Shown here piece after piece: positions 1 through 6,969 of a stretch of DNA of 17,676 bases. Position 1 is the first letter of the stretch. Each line of letters starts with the position of its first letter. Position numbers and translations under genes: made by a program. The DNA comes from DATDRS01 sp035291605. Its GTDB lineage: Bacteria > Chloroflexota > Anaerolineae > Anaerolineales > UBA6663. Below the pieces are notes generated by a model. The model saw only the letters and a list, made by a program, of their open reading frames with translations. It was not told the DNA's origin and did not search any database. The stretch lies in NCBI GenBank assembly GCA_035291605.1, contig DATDRS010000299.1, positions 1 to 17,676 of the forward strand. The letters run 5' to 3'.

Positions 1-569
1 TTGATCCACAGTCCTTCGCTTTTCGGGTGCTGTATGCGCCCGGCGCGCCTCGTTTCGTGGCGCAATGGGACCGGAGCGCGCAGTTGGTTTTCAACGCCGG
101 ATACTTCGACGAGAAGAACGCGGCGCTGGGCCTGCTCGTCAGCGATGGGAAGACGTTCGGCAGGTCTTACGAGGGGATTGGAGGGATGTTCGCGGTGGCG
201 GGCGGCGCGCCCGTCGTGCGGTCGCTGGCCGCGCAGCCTTATCGGCGCGGCGAGCCGCTGGCGCAGGCGGTGCAAGGTTTCCCGATGTTGATTTATCCGG
301 ACGGTTCGACCTTTGCGAAAGAGGACAGCGTCCGTGCGCGGCGCACCGCGTTGGGGCAGGATGCCAGCGGGAAGATGTACCTTGTCGTCGCGCCGCATGC
401 GGCGTTCACGCTGACCGAATTGGCGCGCTGGCTGCGTGACTCGAAATTGGGCCTGACGATTGCGTTCAATCTCGACGGCGGCGGCTCAACCGGGTATTAC
501 GCCGGGCCGAACGATGCGATTGACTCGCTCACGCCGATCCCGGCGGTGGTCGCAGCGTATTCCAGGTGA
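1..569 (+). CDS. Phosphodiester glycosidase-like (NAGPA domain) protein, 5'-truncated
   Basis: This is the C-terminal part of a protein resembling the NAGPA / phosphodiester glycosidase family, whose members cleave sugar phosphodiesters and are often exported in bacteria. The reading frame is open from base 3, before the first GTG at 27, so the gene begins outside the window. Two family hallmarks are visible: NAGYFDE near the start of the visible part and NLDGGGSTGYY near the C-terminus. The first is the usual Asn-Gly-x-Phe strand, and the second is the Gly-rich active-site loop with its Asp. About 188 residues are present and end at TGA 567–569. A signal peptide cannot be assessed because the N-terminus is missing. 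nth follows on the same strand after a 58-nt gap filled with short repeats. The family assignment is fairly secure; the substrate is unknown. Confidence 0.8.
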   Translation, partial: DPQSFAFRVLYAPGAPRFVAQWDRSAQLVFNAGYFDEKNAALGLLVSDGKTFGRSYEGIGGMFAVAGGAPVVRSLAAQPYRRGEPLAQAVQGFPMLIYPDGSTFAKEDSVRARRTALGQDASGKMYLVVAPHAAFTLTELARWLRDSKLGLTIAFNLDGGGSTGYYAGPNDAIDSLTPIPAVVAAYSR

Positions 570-579
570 GGAAACCACC

Positions 580-614
580 GATGGCAGAGATGAACGCGGA
601 TAGGCGCAGATGAT
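580..614. repeat. Degenerate ~10-nt tandem repeat (GAT-phased)
   Basis: In the gap between the glycosidase-like gene and nth, GAT triplets recur at 580, 589, 599 and 609. Each opens a 9–10 nt unit of approximate form GATRNNCGCG. An extra GAT follows at 612. The last unit runs into the nth ribosome binding site. A similar pattern of AACGGAT units occurs at 16961–16980. The periodicity is seen directly; any function is unknown. Confidence 0.5.
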
Positions 615-627
615 AGGAAGGGACGAC

Positions 628-1293
628 ATGATCAAAAAGAGTTTTGACATTGACCTGGCTATCAACCGCATCCGCACGGCGGTCGAACCGCTGCCAAAGG
701 CGGCGCTCTTTGAGCTTTATGCAGAGGGATACACCTCGCCCTTTGAACTATTGGCGGCTTGTATTATTTCGATCAGGACGTTTGACGAGGTCATGCTGCC
801 GACGGCGCGCCGCCTCTTCGCCCGCGCGCGCACGCCCGAAGCCGTCAGCCGGCTTGCGCTGGCCGAGCTGCGCGAGTTGATCCGGGCGAGCACCTTTTAC
901 GAGCGCAAGGCAGAGCAAATCCTGGCCCTGGCGCGGCGGGTGGCCGAGGAATATGGAGGCGAGCTGCCGTGCGACCCGGCCGTTTTGTTGTCGTTTGACG
1001 GCGTGGGGCCTAAATGCGCTAATCTGGTGTTGGGCATTGCCTGCGGCCAGGCGCGCATCGGCGTTGACATTCACGTGCATCGAGTCGCCAACCGGTGGGG
1101 TTACGTGAAAGCCTCGACGCCGGAAAAGACGATGGTCGCGCTGGAAGCCAAACTGCCGGAACTCTATTGGGTCGAGATCAACCGTTTGCTCGTGCCTTTT
1201 GGCAAGCATATCTGCACCGGCCAAAGGCCGCGCTGCTCAACCTGCCCTGTGGTTGAGATGTGCCAGCAGATCGGGGTCACCGCCCCCCGCTAA
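628..1293 (+). CDS. nth: Endonuclease III (DNA glycosylase/AP lyase)
   Basis: Base-excision repair enzyme that removes oxidised pyrimidines and nicks at AP sites. The 221-residue product matches the family length. It shows the HhH-GPD fold: the hairpin segment DGVGPKCANLVL with catalytic Lys129, then VDIHVHRV with catalytic Asp147. Four cysteines (196, 203, 206, 212) are spaced CX6CX2CX5C and would bind the [4Fe-4S] cluster. ATG 628 is preferred over ATG 610 because GGAAGG at 615–620 sits 7 nt before it. One deviation is seen: the helix that reads LLSAQATD in E. coli Nth reads IISIRTFD here, placing Arg50 where E. coli has Gln41. The enzyme class is confident; substrate range may differ from E. 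coli Nth. Confidence 0.93.
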   Translation: MIKKSFDIDLAINRIRTAVEPLPKAALFELYAEGYTSPFELLAACIISIRTFDEVMLPTARRLFARARTPEAVSRLALAELRELIRASTFYERKAEQILALARRVAEEYGGELPCDPAVLLSFDGVGPKCANLVLGIACGQARIGVDIHVHRVANRWGYVKASTPEKTMVALEAKLPELYWVEINRLLVPFGKHICTGQRPRCSTCPVVEMCQQIGVTAPR

Positions 1294-1302
1294 AGAGACC
1301 GG

Positions 1303-1317
1303 GTTTCTCAGAGAAAC
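1303..1317. repeat. Palindrome in the convergent nth / sugar-kinase gap
   Basis: GTTTCTC and GAGAAAC are separated by a single A, giving a perfect 7-bp palindrome. It lies inside a longer stretch of GGGTTTCTC- and GAAACTCC-like sequence (1294–1330). The 44-nt gap separates the two convergent stops at 1293 and 1338. It could form a hairpin and act as a weak bidirectional terminator, but there is no U-tract on either side. A dispersed palindromic repeat is equally possible. Confidence 0.4.
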
Positions 1318-1337
1318 TCCGTTTCCGGCCTTATGGG

Positions 1338-2333
1338 TCAGGAGTCCTTAGTGCTTGCGGCGGTCAGGAAATCGGCCACCTGTTGCGCCGTCGGCAGGGC
1401 CGGGATCGCGCCGCGTTGAGTGGTGGTGAGCGCGCCGACGGCGTTGGCGCAGCGGCAGATTGCGCGCAGCTGGGCTTCGCCGGCGAAGGCGTCCGGCTGG
1501 TCGAGCAGGCCTTTGAGCAGGCCAGCCACAAACGCATCTCCCGCGCCGGTTGTGTCCACGGCCTCGACTGAAAAGCCGGGGACTTCGCCCGCGAAGACGG
1601 GCGTGACGTACCGGCAGCCGGCTTTGCCCCGCGTGATGACGAGCAGGCGCAGGCCGGGATGCCACAACTCGCGGGCGGCGGCGGCAAGGGCTGGCAGATG
1701 TTCAACATCGGTCAGGTCTTTTCCGGTTAAGAATGCCAACTCCTCTTCGCTCACCTTGATCACGTTCGCGAGAGGCCAGCCGAGCAGGAGGCCCGCGCGG
1801 GCGGCGGCGGCGTCCGGCCAGAGGGGAAGGCGCAGGTTGGGGTCGTAGGAGATGAGCAGGCCCGCCGCGCGGGCCGCGTCCACCGCATAGAGCGCTGCCG
1901 CCCGCGCCGGCTCGCCGATCAGGCTGATCGAGCCGAAGTGAAAAACCCGGGCTGTGCGGACGTAATCGGCGTCAACGTCCTCCACACGGTAGAGCATGTC
2001 GGCGCTTGGGTGGCGATAGAACATAAAATCGCGTTCGCCGTTGGCCTTGAGTGAGACGAAGGCGAGCGCCGTGCGAGCCTGGGCTGAGAACTTCAACGCG
2101 GAGATGTCCACGTGGTTCTCGCCCAAAGTTTGGGCGAGGAAGTGGCCGAAGGCGTCATCCCCCACCTGGCCCATGAACCCGGAGGCAGCGCCCAGCCGGG
2201 CCAGGCCCACCGCCACATTCGCGGGTGCGCCGCCGGGGGCCTTGATGAACGCCGGGGCCTCGATCAGGCTGACGCCGGAGACGGTCGGGACAAAGTCAAT
2301 TAAAACTTCGCCGTGAGCGATGACGTCGGGCAT
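1338..2333 (-). CDS. scrK: PfkB-family carbohydrate kinase, probably fructokinase
   Basis: ATP-dependent sugar kinase of the ribokinase/PfkB fold, 331 residues from ATG 2333. The N-terminal strand GEVLIDFVPT and the following GGAPANVAVGLARLG form the sugar-binding part (PfkB signature 1). Near the C-terminus DTTGAGDAF is PfkB signature 2, with the catalytic Asp of GAGD and the anion hole. The N-terminal pattern DVIAxGExLIDFVPT resembles fructokinases, so phosphorylation of fructose to fructose-6-phosphate is the best guess; other ketoses or nucleosides are possible. An in-frame TTG at 2351 could be an earlier start, with GAGAGAG almost touching it, but the family N-terminus fits ATG 2333 better. 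The gene is convergent with nth and divergent from the LysM gene, whose promoter overlaps its 5' end. Confidence 0.85.
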   Translation of the reverse strand: MPDVIAHGEVLIDFVPTVSGVSLIEAPAFIKAPGGAPANVAVGLARLGAASGFMGQVGDDAFGHFLAQTLGENHVDISALKFSAQARTALAFVSLKANGERDFMFYRHPSADMLYRVEDVDADYVRTARVFHFGSISLIGEPARAAALYAVDAARAAGLLISYDPNLRLPLWPDAAAARAGLLLGWPLANVIKVSEEELAFLTGKDLTDVEHLPALAAAARELWHPGLRLLVITRGKAGCRYVTPVFAGEVPGFSVEAVDTTGAGDAFVAGLLKGLLDQPDAFAGEAQLRAICRCANAVGALTTTQRGAIPALPTAQQVADFLTAASTKDS

Positions 2334-2340
2334 TTGGCTT

Positions 2341-2369
2341 TTGTCTTGCAACTCTCTCAGTGCTACAAT
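2341..2369 (+). promoter_or_regulatory. Candidate sigma70-type promoter for the LysM gene
   Basis: TTGTCT (2341–2346) and TACAAT (2364–2369) are separated by 17 nt, and a TG dinucleotide at 2361–2362 makes an extended −10. It faces the LysM gene and implies a leader of roughly 80 nt. The −35 box and spacer overlap the 5' end of the divergent sugar kinase region. Downstream in the leader, TCCGTAA occurs twice (2395–2401 and 2418–2424) around an AT-rich core, which could be an operator. Confidence 0.5.
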
Positions 2370-2454
2370 CCCGCTGTAGGTAGGCTGGACACGTTCCGTA
2401 AGGCCATATTTAGCCTATCCGTAAACGTCGTGCGCGCTCGAAAAGGAGGCCGTC

Positions 2455-3681
2455 ATGAAAATTCGTTCTATCCCTGTCGGCAGCCCGAGGCTGATTGCCA
2501 TCGTGGCGCTTGTCGTCGGGTCGCTGTTCCAACCTGGCGCTGTTCAGGCCGTCCCGGCCGCGCAGGTGGAAGGCCAGTTGATCACCGTCACAGTCAAAGC
2601 CGGCGAAAGCCTGCTGGTCTATACCCGGCTCTATGGCGTCACGGGGTCCGCGATCCTGGCGATGAACCAGATCAAGGACCCGAACATCATCTTCCCCGGC
2701 CAGGTGCTGACCATCCCGGTCATCGCCACGTTCACGCCGAGCCTGACGACGCCATTCTTCTACGTGGCCCAGGCGGGCGATACCTTTGCCTCGATCGGCC
2801 GCCAGTTTGAGATGGACCCGGACGTGATCATCGGCGCGAACGGGGGCAAAGCGACGGTCACACCAGGCGCGACTTATCTGATCCCCGCCGGGCCGCACGA
2901 GCACGTCGTCCAGGCGGGCGAGACGTTGAAGATCATCGCCGCGCGCTATGGGGTGACGGTGGCATTCTTGCTGACCGGCAACTCGCTGCCCAACCCGGAT
3001 TTCATCTATCCCGGCCAGACGATTTTCGTCCCGATCATCTACGGCGCGAAGCCGATCCCGCTCACCGGGACGCCACCGCCCACGATTGGTGAGGCTACAG
3101 CCACACCCGCGCCGACTTCGGCGGCGACGGTTACTCCCGCTCCGGCTGTGACCGCCACCCCGGCCATCTCGCCAACCAACCCCAACTTCATCACGACGAC
3201 CGTGCGCCGGGGCGAGAGTTTCCTGATTTACGCTTTCCGGTATGGCGTCAGAGGCGCTTCGCTCCGCGCGGCCAATCCGCACATCAAAGACCCGAACGTC
3301 ATCTACCCCGGCCAGACGATTGTCATCCCGGTCGAGAAGTCGTTCACGCCGAGCCGGACGACGCCGTTCTTCTACGTCGTCGGCGCGGGCGAGAACAGCG
3401 TGACGATTGCGGCGAAATTCGAGATGCGCGCGAGTATTCTGACGCAGGCGAACCCCGATGTGACCTTCACGGAAGGGGCGACGATCCTGGTCCCGGCCGG
3501 CCCGCACCGCTACACGGTCAGGCCGGGCGACACGCTCAAGATCATCGCCGCGAAGTATGGGACGACGGTGGAATTCCTGCTGACCGGCAACTCGCTGCCC
3601 AACCCGGATTTCATCTACCCCGATCAGACGATCTTCGTGCCAATCCGGTATAACGCCATGCCGCTGCCGTTTGCGCCATGA
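2455..3681 (+). CDS. Secreted protein with six LysM domains in two duplicated blocks
   Basis: LysM domains bind GlcNAc-containing polymers such as peptidoglycan, so this is probably a cell-wall-associated protein. ATG 2455 is preceded by AAGGAGG (2443–2449), a strong ribosome site. A signal peptide is likely: basic residues at 2–12, a hydrophobic stretch LIAIVALVVGSLF, and a plausible cleavage after AVQA near residue 32. There is no lipobox cysteine. LysM-like units lie at about 44–89, 101–145, 149–194, 248–293, 305–348 and 352–397. A Thr/Ala/Pro-rich linker (about 200–246) separates the two triplets. Triplet two repeats triplet one with a constant offset of 203 residues. No catalytic domain is visible, so it may be an adhesin, scaffold or wall-binding module. 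It converges on guaB with only 4 nt between the stops. Confidence 0.88.
   Translation: MKIRSIPVGSPRLIAIVALVVGSLFQPGAVQAVPAAQVEGQLITVTVKAGESLLVYTRLYGVTGSAILAMNQIKDPNIIFPGQVLTIPVIATFTPSLTTPFFYVAQAGDTFASIGRQFEMDPDVIIGANGGKATVTPGATYLIPAGPHEHVVQAGETLKIIAARYGVTVAFLLTGNSLPNPDFIYPGQTIFVPIIYGAKPIPLTGTPPPTIGEATATPAPTSAATVTPAPAVTATPAISPTNPNFITTTVRRGESFLIYAFRYGVRGASLRAANPHIKDPNVIYPGQTIVIPVEKSFTPSRTTPFFYVVGAGENSVTIAAKFEMRASILTQANPDVTFTEGATILVPAGPHRYTVRPGDTLKIIAAKYGTTVEFLLTGNSLPNPDFIYPDQTIFVPIRYNAMPLPFAP
2971..3618 (+). repeat. Internal direct repeat of the LysM gene (609-nt spacing)
   Basis: Bases 2971–3008 recur without change at 3580–3617, and similarity continues on both sides with silent or conservative changes. 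The translated copies begin at Leu173 and Leu376. Other paired segments, such as TFTPSLTTPFFYV at 92 and SFTPSRTTPFFYV at 296, show that the whole three-LysM block is duplicated. Only the last LysM keeps long nucleotide identity, which fits local gene conversion or strong selection there. Confidence 0.85.
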
Positions 3682-3685
3682 CCCT

Positions 3686-5137
3686 TTATATCTTCTGAAC
3701 GTCGTGCGCGCCGCTTTCGCGCGCCCCGGCGGCGGTCATGCGGATGAACTCGGCGCTTTGCTGCAGCTCGCCGATACAGGTCGCGCCGGCGTAACTCAGG
3801 CCGGAGCGCAGCCCGCCGATCAGCTGATGGAGGATATCGGCCACCGCGCCGCGATAAGGGACGACGGCCTCCACGCCCTCGGGCACGACCTGCTCCCAGT
3901 CCTCTGGATCCACCTCGCCGCCTTTCTCAATCGCCTGCCGGTCCACGTTGGCCGTGAGCGAGGCCATGCCGCGCACGACTTTGAAGCGCCGCCCGTCGCG
4001 CACGACGCTGGCGCCAGGGCATTCCTCGGTCCCCGCGAGCAGGCCTCCGATCATCACCGTATCCGCGCCGGCCGCCAGCGCCTTGGTCAGGTCGCCGCTG
4101 TTGCGGACGCCGCCGTCGGCGATGAGCGGGACGCCGGCCGCCCGCGCGGCCTCGGCGCAGTCCAGGATGGCCGTGAGTTGGGGCACGCCAAACCCGGTGA
4201 CGACGCGGGTAATGCAGATGGACCCCGCGCCCACGCCGACTTTCACCGCGTCGGCGCCAGCCTCGGCTAAGTCCTTGATCCCCTCTGCCGTGGCGACGTT
4301 CCCGGCGATGACTTCCATCTCGGGGAACTTGCGCTTCAGCTCGCGCACCATGCGGATGGCGTGATCCGAGTGGCCGTGGGCGATGTCCACGACGAGCGCA
4401 TCCGCGCCCGCCGAAACGCAGGCCTCGGCGCGCACGACGTCGGAGGCCCGCACGCCGACCGCCGCCGCGACGCGCAGGCGGCCTTTGCCGTCTTTCGTCG
4501 CCAGCGGGTGCTTCTGCAACTTGATGATGTCCTGCGCGGTGATCAGGCCGACCACCCGGCCATTGGCGTCGAGCAGAGGGAGCTTCTCGATGCGGTGCTG
4601 GTGCAGGAGCGACTTTGCCGTCTCCAGGTCGCCGCCGCCGGTCGTCGTCACGGTCACGAGCTGGTCGCGCGGAGTCATCACCGTCTCCACCGCCGCCCGC
4701 GGGTCGGGTGCGAGCAGGACGTCGCGCGTCGTCAGCATCCCCAGGAGCTGGCCGCCGCTCCCGGCGACCATCAACCCGCCGATGCCGCTCCTGGCCATCG
4801 CCTCCCGCGCGGCCTGGACGGTGGCGGCGGGCATGATCGTCGCGGGCGACTCGACGACGTAGGACTCGGCGCGTTTGACGCGGGCGACCTCGGCGGCCTG
4901 GCGCTCAGTGGGCATGAAACGGTGTATAGCGCCGACCCCCCCGGCGCGGGCCATCGCAATCGCCATCGCCGATTCGGTGACGGTGTCCATGTTGGCGCTG
5001 ATGATGGGGATCGCCAGCTTGATGCGGCGCGTGAGTTGCGCAGTGGTGTTGACGGCTGTGCGGCTGGTCACGGGCGAGCGCCTGGGGACGAGCAGGACGT
5101 CGTCAAAGGTCAGGCCTTCGGTTTCGCGGATTTTCAC
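3686..5137 (-). CDS. guaB: IMP dehydrogenase
   Basis: Oxidises IMP to XMP with NAD+, the committed step of guanine nucleotide synthesis. I chose GTG 5137 because GGAGG at 5143–5147 lies 5 nt upstream; this gives 483 residues, the usual length, whereas the longer frame to 5188 adds an unrelated N-terminus. The protein opens with GLTFDDVLLVP, then carries a CBS-domain pair at about 100–208. The catalytic loop GAGSICITR has Cys308, and ADGGVRNSGDL plus the GGLLAGTEECPG phosphate loop follow. In the mobile flap (about 390–423) I do not find the Arg-Tyr pair of the E. coli DRYF segment; this region reads RGMASLTANVDRQ. VVPEGVEAVVPYRG and GGLRSGLSYAGA are IMPDH-like rather than GMP reductase-like. 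The gene faces the LysM gene tail to tail with no room for an intrinsic terminator. Confidence 0.93.
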   Translation of the reverse strand: MKIRETEGLTFDDVLLVPRRSPVTSRTAVNTTAQLTRRIKLAIPIISANMDTVTESAMAIAMARAGGVGAIHRFMPTERQAAEVARVKRAESYVVESPATIMPAATVQAAREAMARSGIGGLMVAGSGGQLLGMLTTRDVLLAPDPRAAVETVMTPRDQLVTVTTTGGGDLETAKSLLHQHRIEKLPLLDANGRVVGLITAQDIIKLQKHPLATKDGKGRLRVAAAVGVRASDVVRAEACVSAGADALVVDIAHGHSDHAIRMVRELKRKFPEMEVIAGNVATAEGIKDLAEAGADAVKVGVGAGSICITRVVTGFGVPQLTAILDCAEAARAAGVPLIADGGVRNSGDLTKALAAGADTVMIGGLLAGTEECPGASVVRDGRRFKVVRGMASLTANVDRQAIEKGGEVDPEDWEQVVPEGVEAVVPYRGAVADILHQLIGGLRSGLSYAGATCIGELQQSAEFIRMTAAGARESGAHDVQKI

Positions 5138-5142
5138 GGGGA

Positions 5143-5147
5143 CCTCC
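5143..5147 (-). promoter_or_regulatory. Ribosome binding site that fixes the guaB start
   Basis: On the minus strand GGAGG precedes GTG 5137 with a 5-nt spacer. This decides in favour of the 483-residue guaB product over the in-frame extension to 5188. Confidence 0.8.
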
Positions 5148-5178
5148 GGAGGGAAAATAGGGCAGCGCCGATGGCTGA

Positions 5179-5206
5179 ATCGTACCACAGCCCCCAGACC
5201 TGTCAG
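5179..5206 (-). promoter_or_regulatory. Candidate guaB promoter
   Basis: On the minus strand CTGACA (5206–5201) and TACGAT (5184–5179) are separated by 16 nt, and TG at 5187–5186 makes an extended −10. The predicted transcript starts about 35 nt before the guaB GTG. The −35 hexamer lies inside the 21-bp palindrome at 5193–5213. Confidence 0.5.
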
Positions 5207-5213
5207 GTCTGGG
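5193..5213. repeat. Perfect 21-bp palindrome in the guaB / GNAT divergent region
   Basis: CCCAGACCTG and CAGGTCTGGG flank a single central T, so the arms are 10 bp and perfectly matched. It overlaps the inferred guaB −35 box and lies just upstream of the GNAT gene. It could be an operator for a dimeric regulator. It could equally be a copy of a dispersed palindromic repeat, because short perfect palindromes of this kind are common between genes in related genomes (recollection, not tested here). Confidence 0.7.
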
Positions 5214-5248
5214 AGCAGAATCGCGCACTACTATGAGAACTGAACCAC

Positions 5249-5923
5249 ATGCGCAAATCAAGTAAGCGATCGGGGTTTGCGCCAGCGGTGAAACGCAAGA
5301 CGAAAGTAAGCTCTCAGCGGGTAACTCCCTCACGCAAGGAGACTGGAGCGCCAGCCGACGACAAGCTACAGAGGCTCGTCTTTCGGGAAGTTGATCGCAG
5401 TCGGCTAAACGATCTGGTGACGCTCTTTGAGAGTCGCGGCGGGCCAAAAAGCTGCTGGTGCATGGTCTGGCGCGCCACACCCGCAGAGGCAAAAAGAACG
5501 GATGGCGTCAGTCGCAAGGCCGCCTTCACCCGCAGAGTGAGGCAGGGCGTCCCCGTGGGCATCATCGGATATCTGGACGGGAAGCCGGTCGCGTGGTGTT
5601 CTATAGCGCCGCGGCCAACTTACCGCGATTTAGGAGGCGTTGCGGAGGAACCAGGCGAAAATGTGTGGTCACTCGTGTGCTTCTTTGTGACCCGGGCATA
5701 TCGCGGGCAGGGGATGACGGCCCGACTCATTCGTGCGGCGGTTGCACATGCCCGAAAGCGGGGCGCCACAGTTATGGAGGCCTACCCGGTTGACCCCGAG
5801 TCGCCAAGCTACCGCTTCATGGGATTTGTTGCAGCCTTTGCAAGGGCAGGCTTTGTGGAAGTAGGACGAGCAGGAACCCGGCGGCACGTGATGCGGCTGA
5901 AACTCACCCGGCCCAAACGATGA
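5249..5923 (+). CDS. GNAT-family N-acetyltransferase
   Basis: Probable acetyl-CoA-dependent acyltransferase of 224 residues; the acceptor is unknown. The acetyl-CoA motif is clear: a strand WSLVCFFV, then TRAYRGQGMTARLIRAAVAHARKRGA, which carries the RxxGxx pyrophosphate loop and the following helix. Two Cys/Trp-rich signatures also stand out, SCWCMVWR in the first third and VAWCSIAPR before the CoA strand. The first ~45 residues are strongly basic and look disordered. ATG 5249 lacks a good ribosome site; GTG 5288 is an in-frame alternative that would remove 13 residues. The gene is divergent from guaB and ends 3 nt from the rlmN stop. Its codon use looks somewhat less GC-biased than its neighbours, a weak hint of transfer. 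Confidence 0.8.
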   Translation: MRKSSKRSGFAPAVKRKTKVSSQRVTPSRKETGAPADDKLQRLVFREVDRSRLNDLVTLFESRGGPKSCWCMVWRATPAEAKRTDGVSRKAAFTRRVRQGVPVGIIGYLDGKPVAWCSIAPRPTYRDLGGVAEEPGENVWSLVCFFVTRAYRGQGMTARLIRAAVAHARKRGATVMEAYPVDPESPSYRFMGFVAAFARAGFVEVGRAGTRRHVMRLKLTRPKR

Positions 5924-5926
5924 CAA

Positions 5927-6958
5927 TCACCCCGCCTCCGTCGCCAACTGCCCGCACCCGGCGTTGATGTCAATCCCCCGCCGCACGCGGATGGTGCAGG
6001 GGAGGCCGTGCTTTTCGAGGATGGCTTTGAAGGCGGCGGCGCGCTCGCGCGTCGTGGCCTGGCCCGCGTAATCGCGCGTGGGGTTGAGCGGGATGACGTT
6101 GACGTGGCACGGCAGACCGCTGGCGAGTTTGACGAAGGCGCGGGCCTGTTCGGGCGTGTCGTTCTTGCCCTGGATGAGCGCCCACTCAAACGTCACGCGG
6201 CGGCGGGTCGTTTCATAGTACTTGCGCACCGCGTCGAACAGGACGGCCAACGGATATTTCTTGTTGATCGGCAATAGCTCGGTCCGCAGAGGGTCGGTCG
6301 CCGCGTGGAGCGAGACGGCCAGGTTGACCTGCCGCTTCTCCTTGGCGAAGCGCTCGATCATCGGCGCGAGGCCCACGGTCGAGATCGTGATGCGCCGCGC
6401 GCCGAAGTTGAACCCCTGGGGATCGTTGAGAATGTCCACCGCGGCCATCGTCGCGTCGTAGTTGTGGAACGGCTCGCCCATGCCCATGACGACGACGTTG
6501 GTCAGGCGGTCGTCTTTTTGCCTGAGTTCCCGCGCGAACCACAACACCTGCTCGACGATCTCACCCGCGCTCAGGTGACGCCGGAAGCCCATCTGCCCGG
6601 TGGCGCAGAACACGCACCCCATCGCGCACCCGGCCTGCGTGGAGATGCAGACCGTCCGGCGCTTCGCGTAGCCCATCAGCACTGTCTCGATGGACTTGCC
6701 GCCGGGGAGACGAAATAACACTTTGCGCGTCTGCCCGTCCGATGACTTCGCCTCCGCCGCCGGCGTCAGGCGGCTGAACGAAAACTCGCGCCCAAGCTTT
6801 TCGCGCAGCGGTTTGGGGACGGTGGTGATGGTCGCGGGGGAGGGGACGAGGTCGCGGTAAACAGCCTGCCAGATTTGCCTGGCGCGGTAGCGGGGTTCGC
6901 CCCAGGCGGTGAGGAGGTTCTCGAGCTGGGAAAGGGGGAGGTCGGAGAAGGAGGACAT
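5927..6958 (-). CDS. rlmN: 23S rRNA (adenine-2503-C2)-methyltransferase RlmN
   Basis: Radical-SAM enzyme that methylates C2 of A2503 in 23S rRNA; family members also act on A37 of some tRNAs. The 343-residue product carries the cluster motif CAMGCVFC (Cys111, 115, 118; CX3CX2C). It also has Cys104 in TVCIST and the methyl-carrying Cys335 in GCGQLA, so both mechanistic cysteines are present. GMGEPFHNYD is the SAM-binding GEP-type motif, and the N-terminal helical domain (1–80) is of normal size. ATG 6958 lies 11 nt after the stop of the upstream TPR gene, and its purine-rich leader lies in the TPR 3' end, so the two are probably co-transcribed and translationally linked. It converges on the GNAT gene with a 3-nt gap. 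Confidence 0.95.
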   Translation of the reverse strand: MSSFSDLPLSQLENLLTAWGEPRYRARQIWQAVYRDLVPSPATITTVPKPLREKLGREFSFSRLTPAAEAKSSDGQTRKVLFRLPGGKSIETVLMGYAKRRTVCISTQAGCAMGCVFCATGQMGFRRHLSAGEIVEQVLWFARELRQKDDRLTNVVVMGMGEPFHNYDATMAAVDILNDPQGFNFGARRITISTVGLAPMIERFAKEKRQVNLAVSLHAATDPLRTELLPINKKYPLAVLFDAVRKYYETTRRRVTFEWALIQGKNDTPEQARAFVKLASGLPCHVNVIPLNPTRDYAGQATTRERAAAFKAILEKHGLPCTIRVRRGIDINAGCGQLATEAG

Positions 6959-6969
6959 TGATCATGCGC

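Noticed and set aside
748..1224. Antisense ORF within nth
   Set aside because: Shadow frame of nth, which has complete catalytic and iron–sulphur motifs.
2410..3507. Long antisense ORF (365 codons) across the LysM gene
   Set aside because: It is an Arg/Asp-rich shadow of the repeated LysM coding sequence, shows no domain, and has no ribosome site. The plus-strand frame has a signal peptide and clear LysM motifs.
3682..3685. Terminator between the LysM gene and guaB
   Set aside because: The convergent stops are 4 nt apart and no hairpin with a T-tract is visible around them.
4361..5236. Plus-strand ORF (291 codons) opposite guaB
   Set aside because: The translation is a low-complexity Arg/His/Asp-rich shadow of the well-supported guaB frame.
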